DNA from: RPQJ01 sp963732415
GTDB taxonomy: Bacteria; Pseudomonadota; Gammaproteobacteria; Steroidobacterales; Steroidobacteraceae
Assembly: GCA_963732415.1 (NCBI GenBank)
Contig: CAVSZK010000015.1
Location: forward strand, 124,001 to 188,000
DNA length: 64,000 nt
Reading direction: 5' to 3'
In this document: one piece after another, positions 41,801-50,528 of the stretch
Layout: each line of letters begins with the position of its first letter
How positions within the stretch are numbered: the first letter of the stretch is position 1
Notes under the pieces: model-generated
The model's database searches: none
What the model saw: only the letters and a program-made list of their open reading frames with translations
Told to the model about the DNA's origin: nothing
Program-made: the position numbers and the translations under genes

Positions 41801-44800
41801 GGCGTCCGCGCGCATCGATGCATTGGCAAAGATCATCGAACCGGCCAGGCGTTCGTACTCCTGTGCCTCGGCCTCCGAAATGCCGGACTGCTGCAGCACT
41901 ACCTGGTTGTGCGTCCACGCAAGGTCGAAAACCCGGTTGGCGAGGTGCCGATCCTGGTAGCGATCGATAAGGTGCTCCGCCGTGTCGCGCGAAGCCGTCG
42001 CCCCTGTAACAAGGTCGATCGTGGCTGTCTGGTCAGGATCGAGGATGACCTCCTGGCGCAGGGCGACGATCGGGTCCAGCACCGGACCCTGGCTGCCGGT
42101 GAGCGGGTCGAACACGACGAGTGCGCGCGGACTGGCAAGGGACCGCCCGCGGCCGATGAACTGCGCACGATCGGTCTCGAAGGACATGTCGCCTGTGTCC
42201 ACGCCCGATACCGACATCAGGTGAAACATCCAGCCCGGCCGTTCCTCCTGCGCGCGGGGCCGGCGCGTGCATAGCACGGCTTTCTTCGACCGCAGGATCT
42301 CGGTCTGGACGAACAGCTTGCTGAACGCTGGGTGCAGCGCATCCGCCGCCGGCGGTGCCAGGGCGACTTCGACGTAACTGGTTATTTCGAGCGTCCGGCG
42401 CTGGCCGGACCGGTTGATGAGCCGGATGCGGCGCAGCTCGATGTCGTCCTCGGGCGAGACGACGATCTCCGTCCGGGTCTCGATCAGCGAATCCTCGACG
42501 CGGTCCCGGCGATGAAATTCCGCACGTCCCTCGGTGAATATCGCTTCGTAGCTCTCGGGCTTCTTCTGTGTCGGTTGCGAGGCATTCGACCAGAACACAC
42601 CACTGGCGGTGTCGCGGATGTAGCAGAAGCTGCCCGAGTGGTCGCGGGTCGGGTCTTCCTGCCAGCGGGTGATCGCGACGTCCTTCCAGCGGCTGTATCC
42701 GCCGCCGGCCGCGGTGACGAGCACGTGGTAACGGCCGTTCGACAACAGCTGCACTTCGGGCGCCGGCGTGTCCGGGCGGCTGATGACCCGAATCGGCAAT
42801 GCAGCAGTTTCGGCCGCCGCGTGCGCCAGCGGCAGCGCTGCAGGGTGCGCGAGGAATGCCGCGGATCGCGGGATCCGCTCGTGCAGGAGCATCATCGTGG
42901 CCTGGAACTGGGGGTCCGACGCAAATCGCTTCTGTAGCGGGTGGTCGAGCAACAGGTCCGCGAAGGACAGCAGGCTCATTCCCTGGTGGTGGGCCATGTA
43001 TGACCGGACGATCGCCCTGGCCTGGCCGCGTGGTATCCGGGACGGTGTGTAGTCTACGGCCTCGTGCATGCCGTATTGCCCGAGTACTCCCTCCGTGGCG
43101 AGCCGTTGCAGGTTCTCGCATGCGGCTTCGGGCTCGATCATCAGCGCAAGCGCCGATGCGTACGGGGCGATGACCATGTCGTCCACCAGCCCGCGCTGCA
43201 ATCCCAGGCCCGGCACGCCGAAAGCGCGGTACTGGTAATTACGGTGCGCGTCGACCATGTTGTAGCCGGATTCGGACATTCCCCAGGGAATGTCGCACTG
43301 GTGGCCGTACTCGATCTGGCGCCGAACTGCCGACCGACTGGTCTGGCCGAGCAGGGTATCCGGAAAGTCGGGCATGACAAGAAGCGGCATCAGGTACTCG
43401 AACATCGAGCCGCTCCAGGAGACGAGCACCGGGTTCCCGCCGGCGAGCGTGAGCGACCGTCCCAGCGCGAACCAGTTCTCCTGCGGCAGCTGCCCCTGCG
43501 CGATGGCCACGAAACTGCTGAGCCTCGCCTCCGACGCGAGCAGGTCGTAATGGCTCGCGTCGCGGCGCCGTTCGGTCACGTTGTATCCAATCGTCAGCAA
43601 GCGACGACGCGCGTCGTACAGGAAGTCGAAGTCCGGAATCGCGAACTCGTTGGCCTGCCGGGCCAGGTCCTCGATGCTGCTGATTCGCTGCCGCGCGAGC
43701 GCGCTACCCGCGGCAATGGAACCCCTAAGCGCGAGCAGCCACGCGCGCCTCGCATCGTCGCACTCTGCGGCGAGCGCCTGCGCGATGACCGGCTGCACCT
43801 GTACCTCGAGTCCTGCGATTTCGCGCAGGGTCGGTAGCCGTGCGTTCGGCATCAGCCCCTCCAATCCTGACGGGGGGGCGGTCAACGATGTCCACGGCGC
43901 GAGCAGCGCCACCTCGTCGCGGGCGGCCCGACACTGGTCGAGCAGTGCGCGGGCCCAGTCCTGTTGCGATTCGGTGTCGGCCGCCCCGGCGACCGCTGCA
44001 GCACCGCTCGACGCAGCCTTGTCTGCCAGTTTGGCCAGCCGGTCCAGGCGTCGCCGCGCGTCGCCCAGCGTGGTGACTCCTGCTGCGATTGCCGCATCGA
44101 GTTCACGGCGCAGCTCCGTATGCGGCGCCGCCATGTCACCGGCCCGGGATTCACTCGCGACGCCTAGCGTGTCGGCCAGGCCGTCAAACACCCGTCGCGG
44201 CAGGATCGGCTGGTCGGCCAGGGCCAGCAGTCCGACTCGCAGTGTCAGCAGGTGAGCCGCGAGATTTCCGCTATCGACCGTCGAGACGTAAATCGGCAGC
44301 AGCGGCTTGAGATTCTGCGTGTCGTACCAGTTGTAGAAGTGACCCCGGTACCGTTCGAGGGAAGCCATGCTGCGAAGCGCCCTGGCGGTGCGGTCGAGAA
44401 GTCGTCCGCTCGAAAGGTAGCCGAAGTCATGGGCGACCAGGTTCGCGAGCAATGCCAGCCCCAGGTTGGTCGGCGACGTGCGATGCGCCACGGTCGGGCC
44501 CGGATGCGTCTGCACATTGTCCGGCGGGAGCCAGTTGTCCTCGGGTCCGACGAACGTATCGAAAAACGCCCAGGTCCGCCGTGCGAGTGAGCGGAGAAAG
44601 ACTTCCTGCTCGTCCGTCAGTCGGGGTCGTGGCTGTATCAGCGGCCGGCTCAACCACCAGGTCACTGCGGGTGCGGCCAGCCACAGCAGCAGGATCGGCG
44701 CCGCCAGCATGAGCGCCGACGGCCGCATCAGGGCCAGGCATGTGGCGGTTGCGAGCGCGATCACCGGTGTCGTCCACATCGACCGGAGTGATCCGGGCAA

Positions 44801-47668
44801 GCCCGCTTCGCCGTCGTTGGCTGGATCGCCCGACGGGCTCCATTCGAGCTGCCGCCGGCGCGACACCAGCATTCGCCAGGTCGTGCGCAGCGCAGCATCG
44901 GCGCCGGCGAAGGCTTCGTGCGGCAGGCAGGCCAGCGCAAGACCCGCCTGCGTCAACTGCGTGGCGGCCGACCACGCGGTCCCGGCCAGGTGCTGGCGCA
45001 CCGTCGCGTCCCGTGGCTTGCGCAGAAATTGCAGCATCGATTGCAGTAGCGACGGCACCAGGACGATGGCGACGGCGACCAGAGTCCAGGCCAGCGCGGA
45101 TGGCAGCACGATCCAGGCGACCAGCAGCAAAAGCAGCAGCGCTATCGGAACCAGGCTGCGCCGCAGGTTGTCGGCAATTTTCCACAGCGACAGGGCGGAC
45201 AGCGGATTGCGGTGCCGCTGCCCCCCGGCGCCCGGCACCCACGGCAGCAGCCAGCTTGCGATCTGCCAGTCGCCTCGCATCCATCGGTGGCGGCGGGCGG
45301 CGTCCGCCGCATACGTCGACGGGTAATCCTCGAATAGTTCGACGTCACTCAACAGGCCCGAGCGTGCGTAACAGCCTTCCAGCAGGTCGTGGCTCAGTAT
45401 CCGGCTGTCGGGAAACCTGCCGCCCATAGACTGCTCGAAAGCGTCCACGTCGTAGATGCCCTTGCCGATGAACGAGCCTTCGTCGAACAGGTCCTGGTAT
45501 ACATCGGACACCGTCCTTGTATATGGATCGATGCCCGCCTCGCCGCTGTGCATGCGCGCGTACCTGGAACGGTTCGTTCCAGGCAGGCTCGGGCTGACCC
45601 GCGGTTGCAGGATCCCATAGCCGCCGCGCACGCGCCCGAGCCTGTCGTCGAAACAAGGTCGGTTGAGCGCATGGGCCATGGTGCCGACCATCTGTCGCGC
45701 GGCATCTCGCGGCAGCTGCGTGTCGGTGTCGAGCGTAATCACGTAGCGGGTGCCTGCAAGCACGTCCAGGTTGCCGACGACCAGCGAGAACCGCTCGGAG
45801 GCGCTCGCCCGACCCGATTCTCGAAGCAGCCAGTTCAGATCGGCGAGCTTGCCGCGCTTGCGCTCGAACCCCATCCAGGCCCGCTCGCCCGGATTCCATC
45901 GCCGAGGGCGATGAAAGAGAAAGAATGCATCGCCTCCATAAAGCGTATTCAGCGCCTCGATCCGCCTGGAAGCGTGATCGAGCAGCGCACCGTCCTCAGG
46001 CATCGACTCCGTGGCCGCGTCCCGGAAGTCCGTCAAAAGGCCGAACCGCAGGTTCTCGTCGCGGTTGGCGAGAAACCGGACCTCGAGCATCTCGACGAGG
46101 TCGTCGACGTTGCCGATGCTGTTGATCATCGTTGGGATGACTACCAGCGTACTCGACGATGCGGGGATGCCGTCCGAGAAGTCCATGCGAGGTATCGCGC
46201 TCGGTTTTACGAGCATGGTCGCGAGCCAGTTGACCAGTGCGACCGCGAGCTGGCTGGTCGCAAGCACCGCGATTGCGGTGACGAGTTCAAGCCGCCATCC
46301 TGCGAGGCCGTCGGCCTGCGCGATCGAAAACAAATAGCCACTGATCGCCGCGGTGATTACAGCGATGGTTCCGAGATACGCGAATAGCGGAAAGCGACGT
46401 ACCGCGGTGCGCACAACTTCGTTCACAGGGCGACGGAACCGCGCAGCTCGCTCCAGTTCGCGCAGGCCCCGATCGACCAGGTAATAGCCTACGTGCGCGC
46501 GCCGCGAGCGCTCGTCGTCGTCTGCAACAGTGCGGATCGCCGCGTCGCGGGCAAGGCCGAGCGCGCCTTCTGCAACCTGTCGTTCCGTCTGGTCGCTGCG
46601 CCGGGCGATCCGCTCGATCACCAGGCGGTAGCTGTTGCGGGTTGCGAAGTCCATCCCCGCGTACGCGGCGGCCGGGTCCTCGCACAGCACCCGCTCAACG
46701 ACGCTCAGGGACTCGACGAAGCTGCGCCAGTCCATGGATGCGAGGAAGCGCAGGCTGTCGATAGAGTTGCCGATGGTGACCTGGTCGGCAGACTTGATCT
46801 GGTTGCCCGCCTGCACCAGTTGCTCGGTCGTCAGGCCATCCTCGGCCAGTCGCTGCTCGATCCAGGTCAATGCAAGGGCCAGCGCCCCGCTCTGGCGCTG
46901 CAGGCCGCGCACGAACTCGGACACGAACGGCGCGGACATCGGCGGATTCGAACGTGCCATGTCCGCGATTACCAGGATCAGGCTTTTCGGATCCGTATTG
47001 ACGGCCGTGATCATCCTGCCCGACCAGCCATCCGCGAGATCGCGGTCGACGCGTGCAGCAGCAACACGCAACGCCACCCGGCGGACATTCTCGATCAGGG
47101 CGAGTCGCAGCATGATCGGGATCGCCCAGAGCTCCCCGAGGTTCAGCGTGGTGACACTCTCGTATGCGGCCAGGAACCGACTCAGGCCATGCAGGCCGAT
47201 TCGGCCATCCCCATGCGCGACCGTCTCGAGCGCGATGTCATAGACGCGCGGGAAGCCAGCCGAAGGCCCATGTGCGAGGCGCGGGAGTTGCCGACTGTAG
47301 TTCCTCGGCAAGTGCCGCTTTGCGGCGCGGATCTGCTCCTCGATCAGGTAGAAATTGTCGAGCAACCATTCGCCGGCGGGCGACACGCGGCGGTCGGTCG
47401 TGACCGCCTCGGTCAGCTGGTCGAATACCCCGTGCAGTACTTCTTCGTTGTCGGCCAGCCGCGGCAGCAGCTGGTCAGGCGCCCGCCCACGCGCAAGGGT
47501 GTGCGATCCAGCGAGATACCGACCGTGTTGCTCCATCTGGTCGTCGCTGAAGAGCTCCGATCGCAGGGGCGGTTCCTGAGGTGAGACATCGAACGCCAGG
47601 CGCCGCCGCCCCAGCCGATCCGTCACGCGTCGGGTGCGAGCGAAGAGACTGCCACCTGCAAACTTCAA
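38840..47668 (-). CDS. ndvB: Cyclic beta-1,2-glucan synthase (NdvB/ChvB type)
   Basis: 2942-residue inner-membrane enzyme that self-primes, elongates, trims and cyclises beta-1,2-glucan from UDP-glucose; Brucella and rhizobial homologues are about 2830-2870 residues. Helices lie near 425-480. The GT84 glucosyltransferase domain follows (DTDTQ near 647, RRHRWMRGDW near 793), then more helices at about 840-880 and 970-1005 and a glucoamylase-like segment near 1467-1512 (MSESGYNMVDAHRNYQYRAFG). The two GH94-type regions after about 1600 include GSGDWNDGMNM near 2597, the chain-length-controlling phosphorylase domain. The frame is unbroken. The start is TTG 47668 with AGGAG nine bases upstream. 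It is monocistronic; no export gene (NdvA/ChvA) lies in the window. Confidence 0.94.
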   Translation of the reverse strand: MKFAGGSLFARTRRVTDRLGRRRLAFDVSPQEPPLRSELFSDDQMEQHGRYLAGSHTLARGRAPDQLLPRLADNEEVLHGVFDQLTEAVTTDRRVSPAGEWLLDNFYLIEEQIRAAKRHLPRNYSRQLPRLAHGPSAGFPRVYDIALETVAHGDGRIGLHGLSRFLAAYESVTTLNLGELWAIPIMLRLALIENVRRVALRVAAARVDRDLADGWSGRMITAVNTDPKSLILVIADMARSNPPMSAPFVSEFVRGLQRQSGALALALTWIEQRLAEDGLTTEQLVQAGNQIKSADQVTIGNSIDSLRFLASMDWRSFVESLSVVERVLCEDPAAAYAGMDFATRNSYRLVIERIARRSDQTERQVAEGALGLARDAAIRTVADDDERSRRAHVGYYLVDRGLRELERAARFRRPVNEVVRTAVRRFPLFAYLGTIAVITAAISGYLFSIAQADGLAGWRLELVTAIAVLATSQLAVALVNWLATMLVKPSAIPRMDFSDGIPASSSTLVVIPTMINSIGNVDDLVEMLEVRFLANRDENLRFGLLTDFRDAATESMPEDGALLDHASRRIEALNTLYGGDAFFLFHRPRRWNPGERAWMGFERKRGKLADLNWLLRESGRASASERFSLVVGNLDVLAGTRYVITLDTDTQLPRDAARQMVGTMAHALNRPCFDDRLGRVRGGYGILQPRVSPSLPGTNRSRYARMHSGEAGIDPYTRTVSDVYQDLFDEGSFIGKGIYDVDAFEQSMGGRFPDSRILSHDLLEGCYARSGLLSDVELFEDYPSTYAADAARRHRWMRGDWQIASWLLPWVPGAGGQRHRNPLSALSLWKIADNLRRSLVPIALLLLLLVAWIVLPSALAWTLVAVAIVLVPSLLQSMLQFLRKPRDATVRQHLAGTAWSAATQLTQAGLALACLPHEAFAGADAALRTTWRMLVSRRRQLEWSPSGDPANDGEAGLPGSLRSMWTTPVIALATATCLALMRPSALMLAAPILLLWLAAPAVTWWLSRPLIQPRPRLTDEQEVFLRSLARRTWAFFDTFVGPEDNWLPPDNVQTHPGPTVAHRTSPTNLGLALLANLVAHDFGYLSSGRLLDRTARALRSMASLERYRGHFYNWYDTQNLKPLLPIYVSTVDSGNLAAHLLTLRVGLLALADQPILPRRVFDGLADTLGVASESRAGDMAAPHTELRRELDAAIAAGVTTLGDARRRLDRLAKLADKAASSGAAAVAGAADTESQQDWARALLDQCRAARDEVALLAPWTSLTAPPSGLEGLMPNARLPTLREIAGLEVQVQPVIAQALAAECDDARRAWLLALRGSIAAGSALARQRISSIEDLARQANEFAIPDFDFLYDARRRLLTIGYNVTERRRDASHYDLLASEARLSSFVAIAQGQLPQENWFALGRSLTLAGGNPVLVSWSGSMFEYLMPLLVMPDFPDTLLGQTSRSAVRRQIEYGHQCDIPWGMSESGYNMVDAHRNYQYRAFGVPGLGLQRGLVDDMVIAPYASALALMIEPEAACENLQRLATEGVLGQYGMHEAVDYTPSRIPRGQARAIVRSYMAHHQGMSLLSFADLLLDHPLQKRFASDPQFQATMMLLHERIPRSAAFLAHPAALPLAHAAAETAALPIRVISRPDTPAPEVQLLSNGRYHVLVTAAGGGYSRWKDVAITRWQEDPTRDHSGSFCYIRDTASGVFWSNASQPTQKKPESYEAIFTEGRAEFHRRDRVEDSLIETRTEIVVSPEDDIELRRIRLINRSGQRRTLEITSYVEVALAPPAADALHPAFSKLFVQTEILRSKKAVLCTRRPRAQEERPGWMFHLMSVSGVDTGDMSFETDRAQFIGRGRSLASPRALVVFDPLTGSQGPVLDPIVALRQEVILDPDQTATIDLVTGATASRDTAEHLIDRYQDRHLANRVFDLAWTHNQVVLQQSGISEAEAQEYERLAGSMIFANASMRADASVIMRNRRGQSGLWGYAISGDLPILLLQIADLANIGLVRQLLQARSYWRMKGLVVDLVIWTEDRSGYRQQLHDEIMGLIANGVETNVIDRPGGIFVRPADQISLEDRLLLQSVARLIIVDGRGSISEQLKRQRPPEVKIPALQGVATRASPAPVAMIGPRADLVLTNDVGGFTSDGREYVITLAPGQTTPAPWVNVLANANFGTVISENGVGYTWSENAHEFRLSPWHNDPVTDASGEAFYLRDEETGRFWSPSPLPAPGEGTYVSRHGFGYSVFEQDTAGIHSEMTVHVALDAAVKFSVLKVRNDSTRARRLSATGYVEWVLGDLRAKSAMHVTTEVDPTTGALFARNPFNSEFPDRIAFFDVDEASRSLTGDRTEFLGRNGSLQQPAAMARTRLSGRVGAALDPCAAIQVGFELAPGQERQLVFRMGVGRGIDDARALVNGFRGSAAVRRSLESVWEYWKRTLGAVQVETPDESVNVMANGWLVYQTLACRLWARSGYYQSGGAFGFRDQLQDVMALIHTEPRLVRAHLLACASRQFVEGDVQHWWHPPMGRGVRTRCSDDYLWLPLATCRYVFATGDTGVLDEMTPFLEGRAVNPEDESYYDLPGRSGESASIYEHCVRAVRHGFRFGEHGLPLIGSGDWNDGMNMVGIHGKGESVWLAFFLCEVLRQFARLARKRDDAAFAEECDAVGKRLRESIELHGWDGGWYRRAYFDDGTPLGSATNPECRIDSVAQSWSVLSGAGDVGRSRQAMDAVDEHLVRRSDGLVQLLDPAFDHSELDPGYIRGYVPGVRENGGQYTHAAIWASMAFAALGDNRRAWELFTMINPANRALSSSDAQRYKVEPYVVAADVYAASSHIGRGGWTWYTGSAGWMYRLILESLLGLRLEVDKLRFEPCLPAHWTSFTIRYRCRDTRYHIVVTQVPATGENPASGVTVVVDGTVRPDAAVPLVDDRREHTVEVSVRGGTVATGRPAPEHLSLAAEHGH

Positions 47669-47703
47669 TGGGGAAAACTCCTGGAGCCCGATGGCGGGCA
47701 GCG

Positions 47704-47727
47704 CCGGTCAACCGTGGGTCCGGTCAA
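47704..47727. promoter_or_regulatory. Direct repeat upstream of the cyclic glucan synthase gene
   Basis: Two copies of CCGGTCAA (TTGACCGG on the coding strand) at 47704-47711 and 47720-47727, a 16-bp period, 36-59 bp before the TTG start. Tandem half-sites with such spacing can bind a response regulator; TTGACC could also be a -35 box. The role is inferred. Confidence 0.35.
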
Positions 47728-47830
47728 GGGGGCTCGTGCACTTCTGGCGTGAGAATGGCCGGCGGTGACACTGCCGCGTGCCGAGGAAGGCCTAGTATGC
47801 GGTCTTAGGGCCGCTTCCGTGCGATGAGAT

Positions 47831-48541
47831 TCACGGGTGGCGTGGACGCTCGATCTCTTCCGCGACGATGGACATGACTCGCGGCGCCAGCACCAGGCCG
47901 ACGTGCGTCTCGCTGACTTCGACGTGGCGCACGCGCGGCGACCATTGATCAATGCAGGCTTGCCACGCGACGATGCCGTCGCGCTTGGAGTAGATCGCCG
48001 TCACCGGCACGCGCAGCGGCGTCGCGTAGCGGTCCGCAACGGCGCGTTCGATCTCCAGCAAGTCGTGACCCTGCGATCGATAACGTTCGGCGGTCGCTGT
48101 GTACCGGGGACCGCCGATCACCGGGCTGCCGAGCGTGACGACCTGGCGGATCTCCGGCGCGTGCTCGCGGGCATATTCACGGGCGATGTAGCCGCCCAGG
48201 CTCCAGCCCACGAGAACCACGGGCTCCCCGTGTGCCGCGATCGCCTCCTCGACGACGCGCGTCAGCTTTGCACGGAACTCCCTGACGTCGCCGGTATTGA
48301 CCCCCAGTCCCCAGTCGCGGGCGCGATGGCCTCGACGACGCAGGAAGGATTCCACGATTCGCATCGACCTCGGCCCGGCCCCGAAACCCGGCAGCAGGAT
48401 GACCGTACGCGGCTGCGCGGCACGCCCGGACTTCATCGCGAGCCACCGCGGGGCCCATCGCAGGGCGTCGATGGGCAGCCGCAGCTCCCGTAGTGCGTCG
48501 AGCCTGCCCGGCGGGGTGATGGGTTCGTAGTCGATGGGCAT
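47831..48541 (-). CDS. Alpha/beta hydrolase
   Basis: 236-residue alpha/beta-hydrolase. VILLPGFGAGPRSMRIVESFLRRRGH gives the oxyanion region; the nucleophile elbow is GWSLGGYIAREYA (Ser near residue 124); candidate acid and base are in YSKRDGIVAW and ETHVGLV near the C-terminus, so the triad looks complete. It resembles PGAP1/lipase-like membrane-associated hydrolases. The start is ATG 48541 (MPIDYEP), as the longer frame runs into the divergent promoter region. The substrate is unknown. Confidence 0.8.
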   Translation of the reverse strand: MPIDYEPITPPGRLDALRELRLPIDALRWAPRWLAMKSGRAAQPRTVILLPGFGAGPRSMRIVESFLRRRGHRARDWGLGVNTGDVREFRAKLTRVVEEAIAAHGEPVVLVGWSLGGYIAREYAREHAPEIRQVVTLGSPVIGGPRYTATAERYRSQGHDLLEIERAVADRYATPLRVPVTAIYSKRDGIVAWQACIDQWSPRVRHVEVSETHVGLVLAPRVMSIVAEEIERPRHP

Positions 48542-48627
48542 CCGCTGGGATACTGCGAATTGCGCCTGAGCGTCAAGCCCTCCGACTCCTTGACACGAGC
48601 GGCCGCCTGCCCTTCCCATCAACCCCA

Positions 48628-49893
48628 ATGACAGGCCCGACCTTCCTGCTGCGCGGTGCGGCTCCTGCTGCGGGCGGCATGCGTCTGTTTGCGCTGCTCA
48701 TGTTCCTGTATTTCGCGCAGGGGCTTCCCTCCGGGCTACTGGCCAAAGCACTGCCGCCGTTGCTTCGCGAGCAGGGTGTGTCGCTGTCGATGATCGGCTT
48801 CACCAGCCTGCTTGCCCTGCCATGGGCGCTCAAATTCCTCTGGGCGCCCTTCGTGGATCGCTACGGTTCACGCAAGCAGTGGCTGCTGGCCCTGAACTTC
48901 CTGACGATGATGCTGATGCTGGTGGTGGCGTCACGCGACTTCGCCGCCTGGGTCGACGTCCTGCCGCTGTTCCTGGTGCTGCTGCTTTTCCTCAATTTCA
49001 TAGCCGCCACGCAGGACATCGCCACTGACGGCTATGCGGTCAGCACGCTTAAGCCCGAGTGGCGAGGCCTCGGCAACAGCATCCAGGTCGTCGGCTACAA
49101 GCTCGGCATGCTGACGGGTAGCAGCGTCCTGCTGTGGCTGGTCGCACGACACGGATGGCAGACGAGTTACACGAGCCTCGCGTGCCTGATGCTGGTGGCC
49201 ATCGTGCCGGTTCTTTTCATGGAGGGTGAACAGGGCGCTGGGAGACGGGCCCGAGCACACACTCCATGGCACGGCATCCGGGGATACGGGCGGTTGTTCG
49301 GCGAATTCACGGCGCGTCCGGGGCTCGGCTGGTGGCTGGTGACGGTCGCCCTGTACAAGTCCGGCGACTCGCTGGCCTCGCGCATGACTGGGCCGCTGCT
49401 CACCGACAGCGGGTATTCGCTGGCGGAGATCGGCGCCATTACAGGAATTGCGGGTGCGACCGTGGGCGTTCTCGGGGCGCTGATCGGAGGCACTACGTTG
49501 CTGCGCCTCGGGCACCGCCAGGCCTTGATCGGCTTCGGCATCCTTCAGGCGATCGGGCTCGCCGCTTACCTGCTCGTCGTCGCCGGCACGCCAGGCCTCT
49601 ACGGACTGTGCGCAATCGTGTGTTTCGAACAGTTCGCCGACGGCCTTTCGACGGTCGCACTGTTTACGATGATGATGGATCGCTGTCGCGTGCACTCACC
49701 CGGAACCGACTACTCGCTGCAGGCCTCACTGATGACCACGTCTACCGGTGCGGCCGCGATGACCGGCGGTGCGTTCGCCGAGCACTTCGGTTTCGCGGCG
49801 GTATTCGTCGCTGCGGCCCTGGTTACGCTGCTCAGCCTTCTGCCGGCATGGCTGTTCTTCCGTGCGTCGGCACGCGGCTCAATCACCGCGTGA
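48628..49893 (+). CDS. AmpG-like MFS permease
   Basis: 421-residue major-facilitator protein with 12 predicted helices. LFALLMFLYFAQGLPSGLLAKALPPLLREQGVS is the hallmark of AmpG-type muropeptide permeases, with ATQDIATDGYAVS in helix 4-5 and LYKSGDSLASRMTGPLLTDSGYS opening the second half. AmpG imports anhydromuropeptides during wall recycling; no other recycling gene is adjacent, so exact substrate is inferred from family. It is divergent from the hydrolase gene, 86 bp apart. Confidence 0.87.
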   Translation: MTGPTFLLRGAAPAAGGMRLFALLMFLYFAQGLPSGLLAKALPPLLREQGVSLSMIGFTSLLALPWALKFLWAPFVDRYGSRKQWLLALNFLTMMLMLVVASRDFAAWVDVLPLFLVLLLFLNFIAATQDIATDGYAVSTLKPEWRGLGNSIQVVGYKLGMLTGSSVLLWLVARHGWQTSYTSLACLMLVAIVPVLFMEGEQGAGRRARAHTPWHGIRGYGRLFGEFTARPGLGWWLVTVALYKSGDSLASRMTGPLLTDSGYSLAEIGAITGIAGATVGVLGALIGGTTLLRLGHRQALIGFGILQAIGLAAYLLVVAGTPGLYGLCAIVCFEQFADGLSTVALFTMMMDRCRVHSPGTDYSLQASLMTTSTGAAAMTGGAFAEHFGFAAVFVAAALVTLLSLLPAWLFFRASARGSITA

Positions 49894-49913
49894 GACATTG
49901 GACCATGCAGGTC

Positions 49914-50528
49914 TCAGGGCTTCGGTCTTGCGTCAGCCGCTATCCGGCTTGCCGCTTCCCGCAAGGCCTGGTCCATCGCCTGTTCGAACGCCTCCACCAC
50001 CGACCCACGCTCGTTGCGCGCCGCCACAGCAGTCGCGGCCACGCGAAAGCTCGTCAGGCGCTGGCCGCTGCGGACGTCCACGAGATTCACGCCGAACTCG
50101 ACCATGACGGTCGGCGGCGCGTCGACGTTAGAGTAGGCCGCCTCGAAGCGGCCGATCTCGACATCCAGCATCAGGTCGGTCGGAACGCGGCTAGGCGCAG
50201 CGACCACCGTGGCAAAACGCGCGTCGCGCGTAAGCGTGTCCACCAGCAGCTGCTGCAGCATCTGCGGCGCAGGATCTGCCCAGCGTGCGTCCGCCAGGTA
50301 GTCGAAGCCGCGACCGGGCTTGGTGACCGCAATACGGTCCGTATCCAGCGACAGCGAGCTGCGCGGCCGTGCCACGGAAATTGCCAGCGGCAGCGCGATG
50401 CCACCCGGCTCCGCCGCTGGACCTTCCAGCCGATAGCGGTCGGGTGCATCCGCGTCGGAACGTAGCGCCGAACCGACGCAGGCCGTGCAGAGGCATGCTG
50501 CTGCAAGCAGTGTCGCGATGCGTCTCAC
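49914..50528 (-). CDS. ABC-type transport auxiliary lipoprotein (PF03886-like)
   Basis: 204-residue predicted lipoprotein. The signal LLAAACLCTACVG offers Cys12 or Cys17 as the lipidated residue. The body matches the PqiC/LetA-associated auxiliary component: DRYRLEGPAAEPG, then SLSLDTDRIAVTKPGRGFDYLADARWADPAPQMLQQLLVD. It is last in the permease-ATPase-MCE operon and overlaps the MCE gene end by four bases. It is expected at the periplasmic or outer-membrane side of an MCE lipid-transport machine. Confidence 0.88.
   Translation of the reverse strand: MRRIATLLAAACLCTACVGSALRSDADAPDRYRLEGPAAEPGGIALPLAISVARPRSSLSLDTDRIAVTKPGRGFDYLADARWADPAPQMLQQLLVDTLTRDARFATVVAAPSRVPTDLMLDVEIGRFEAAYSNVDAPPTVMVEFGVNLVDVRSGQRLTSFRVAATAVAARNERGSVVEAFEQAMDQALREAASRIAADARPKP

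Noticed and set aside
40934..42274. 446-codon open frame antisense to the cyclic glucan synthase gene
   Set aside because: A shadow of the conserved GH94 coding region; the protein is low-complexity and has no recognisable domain.
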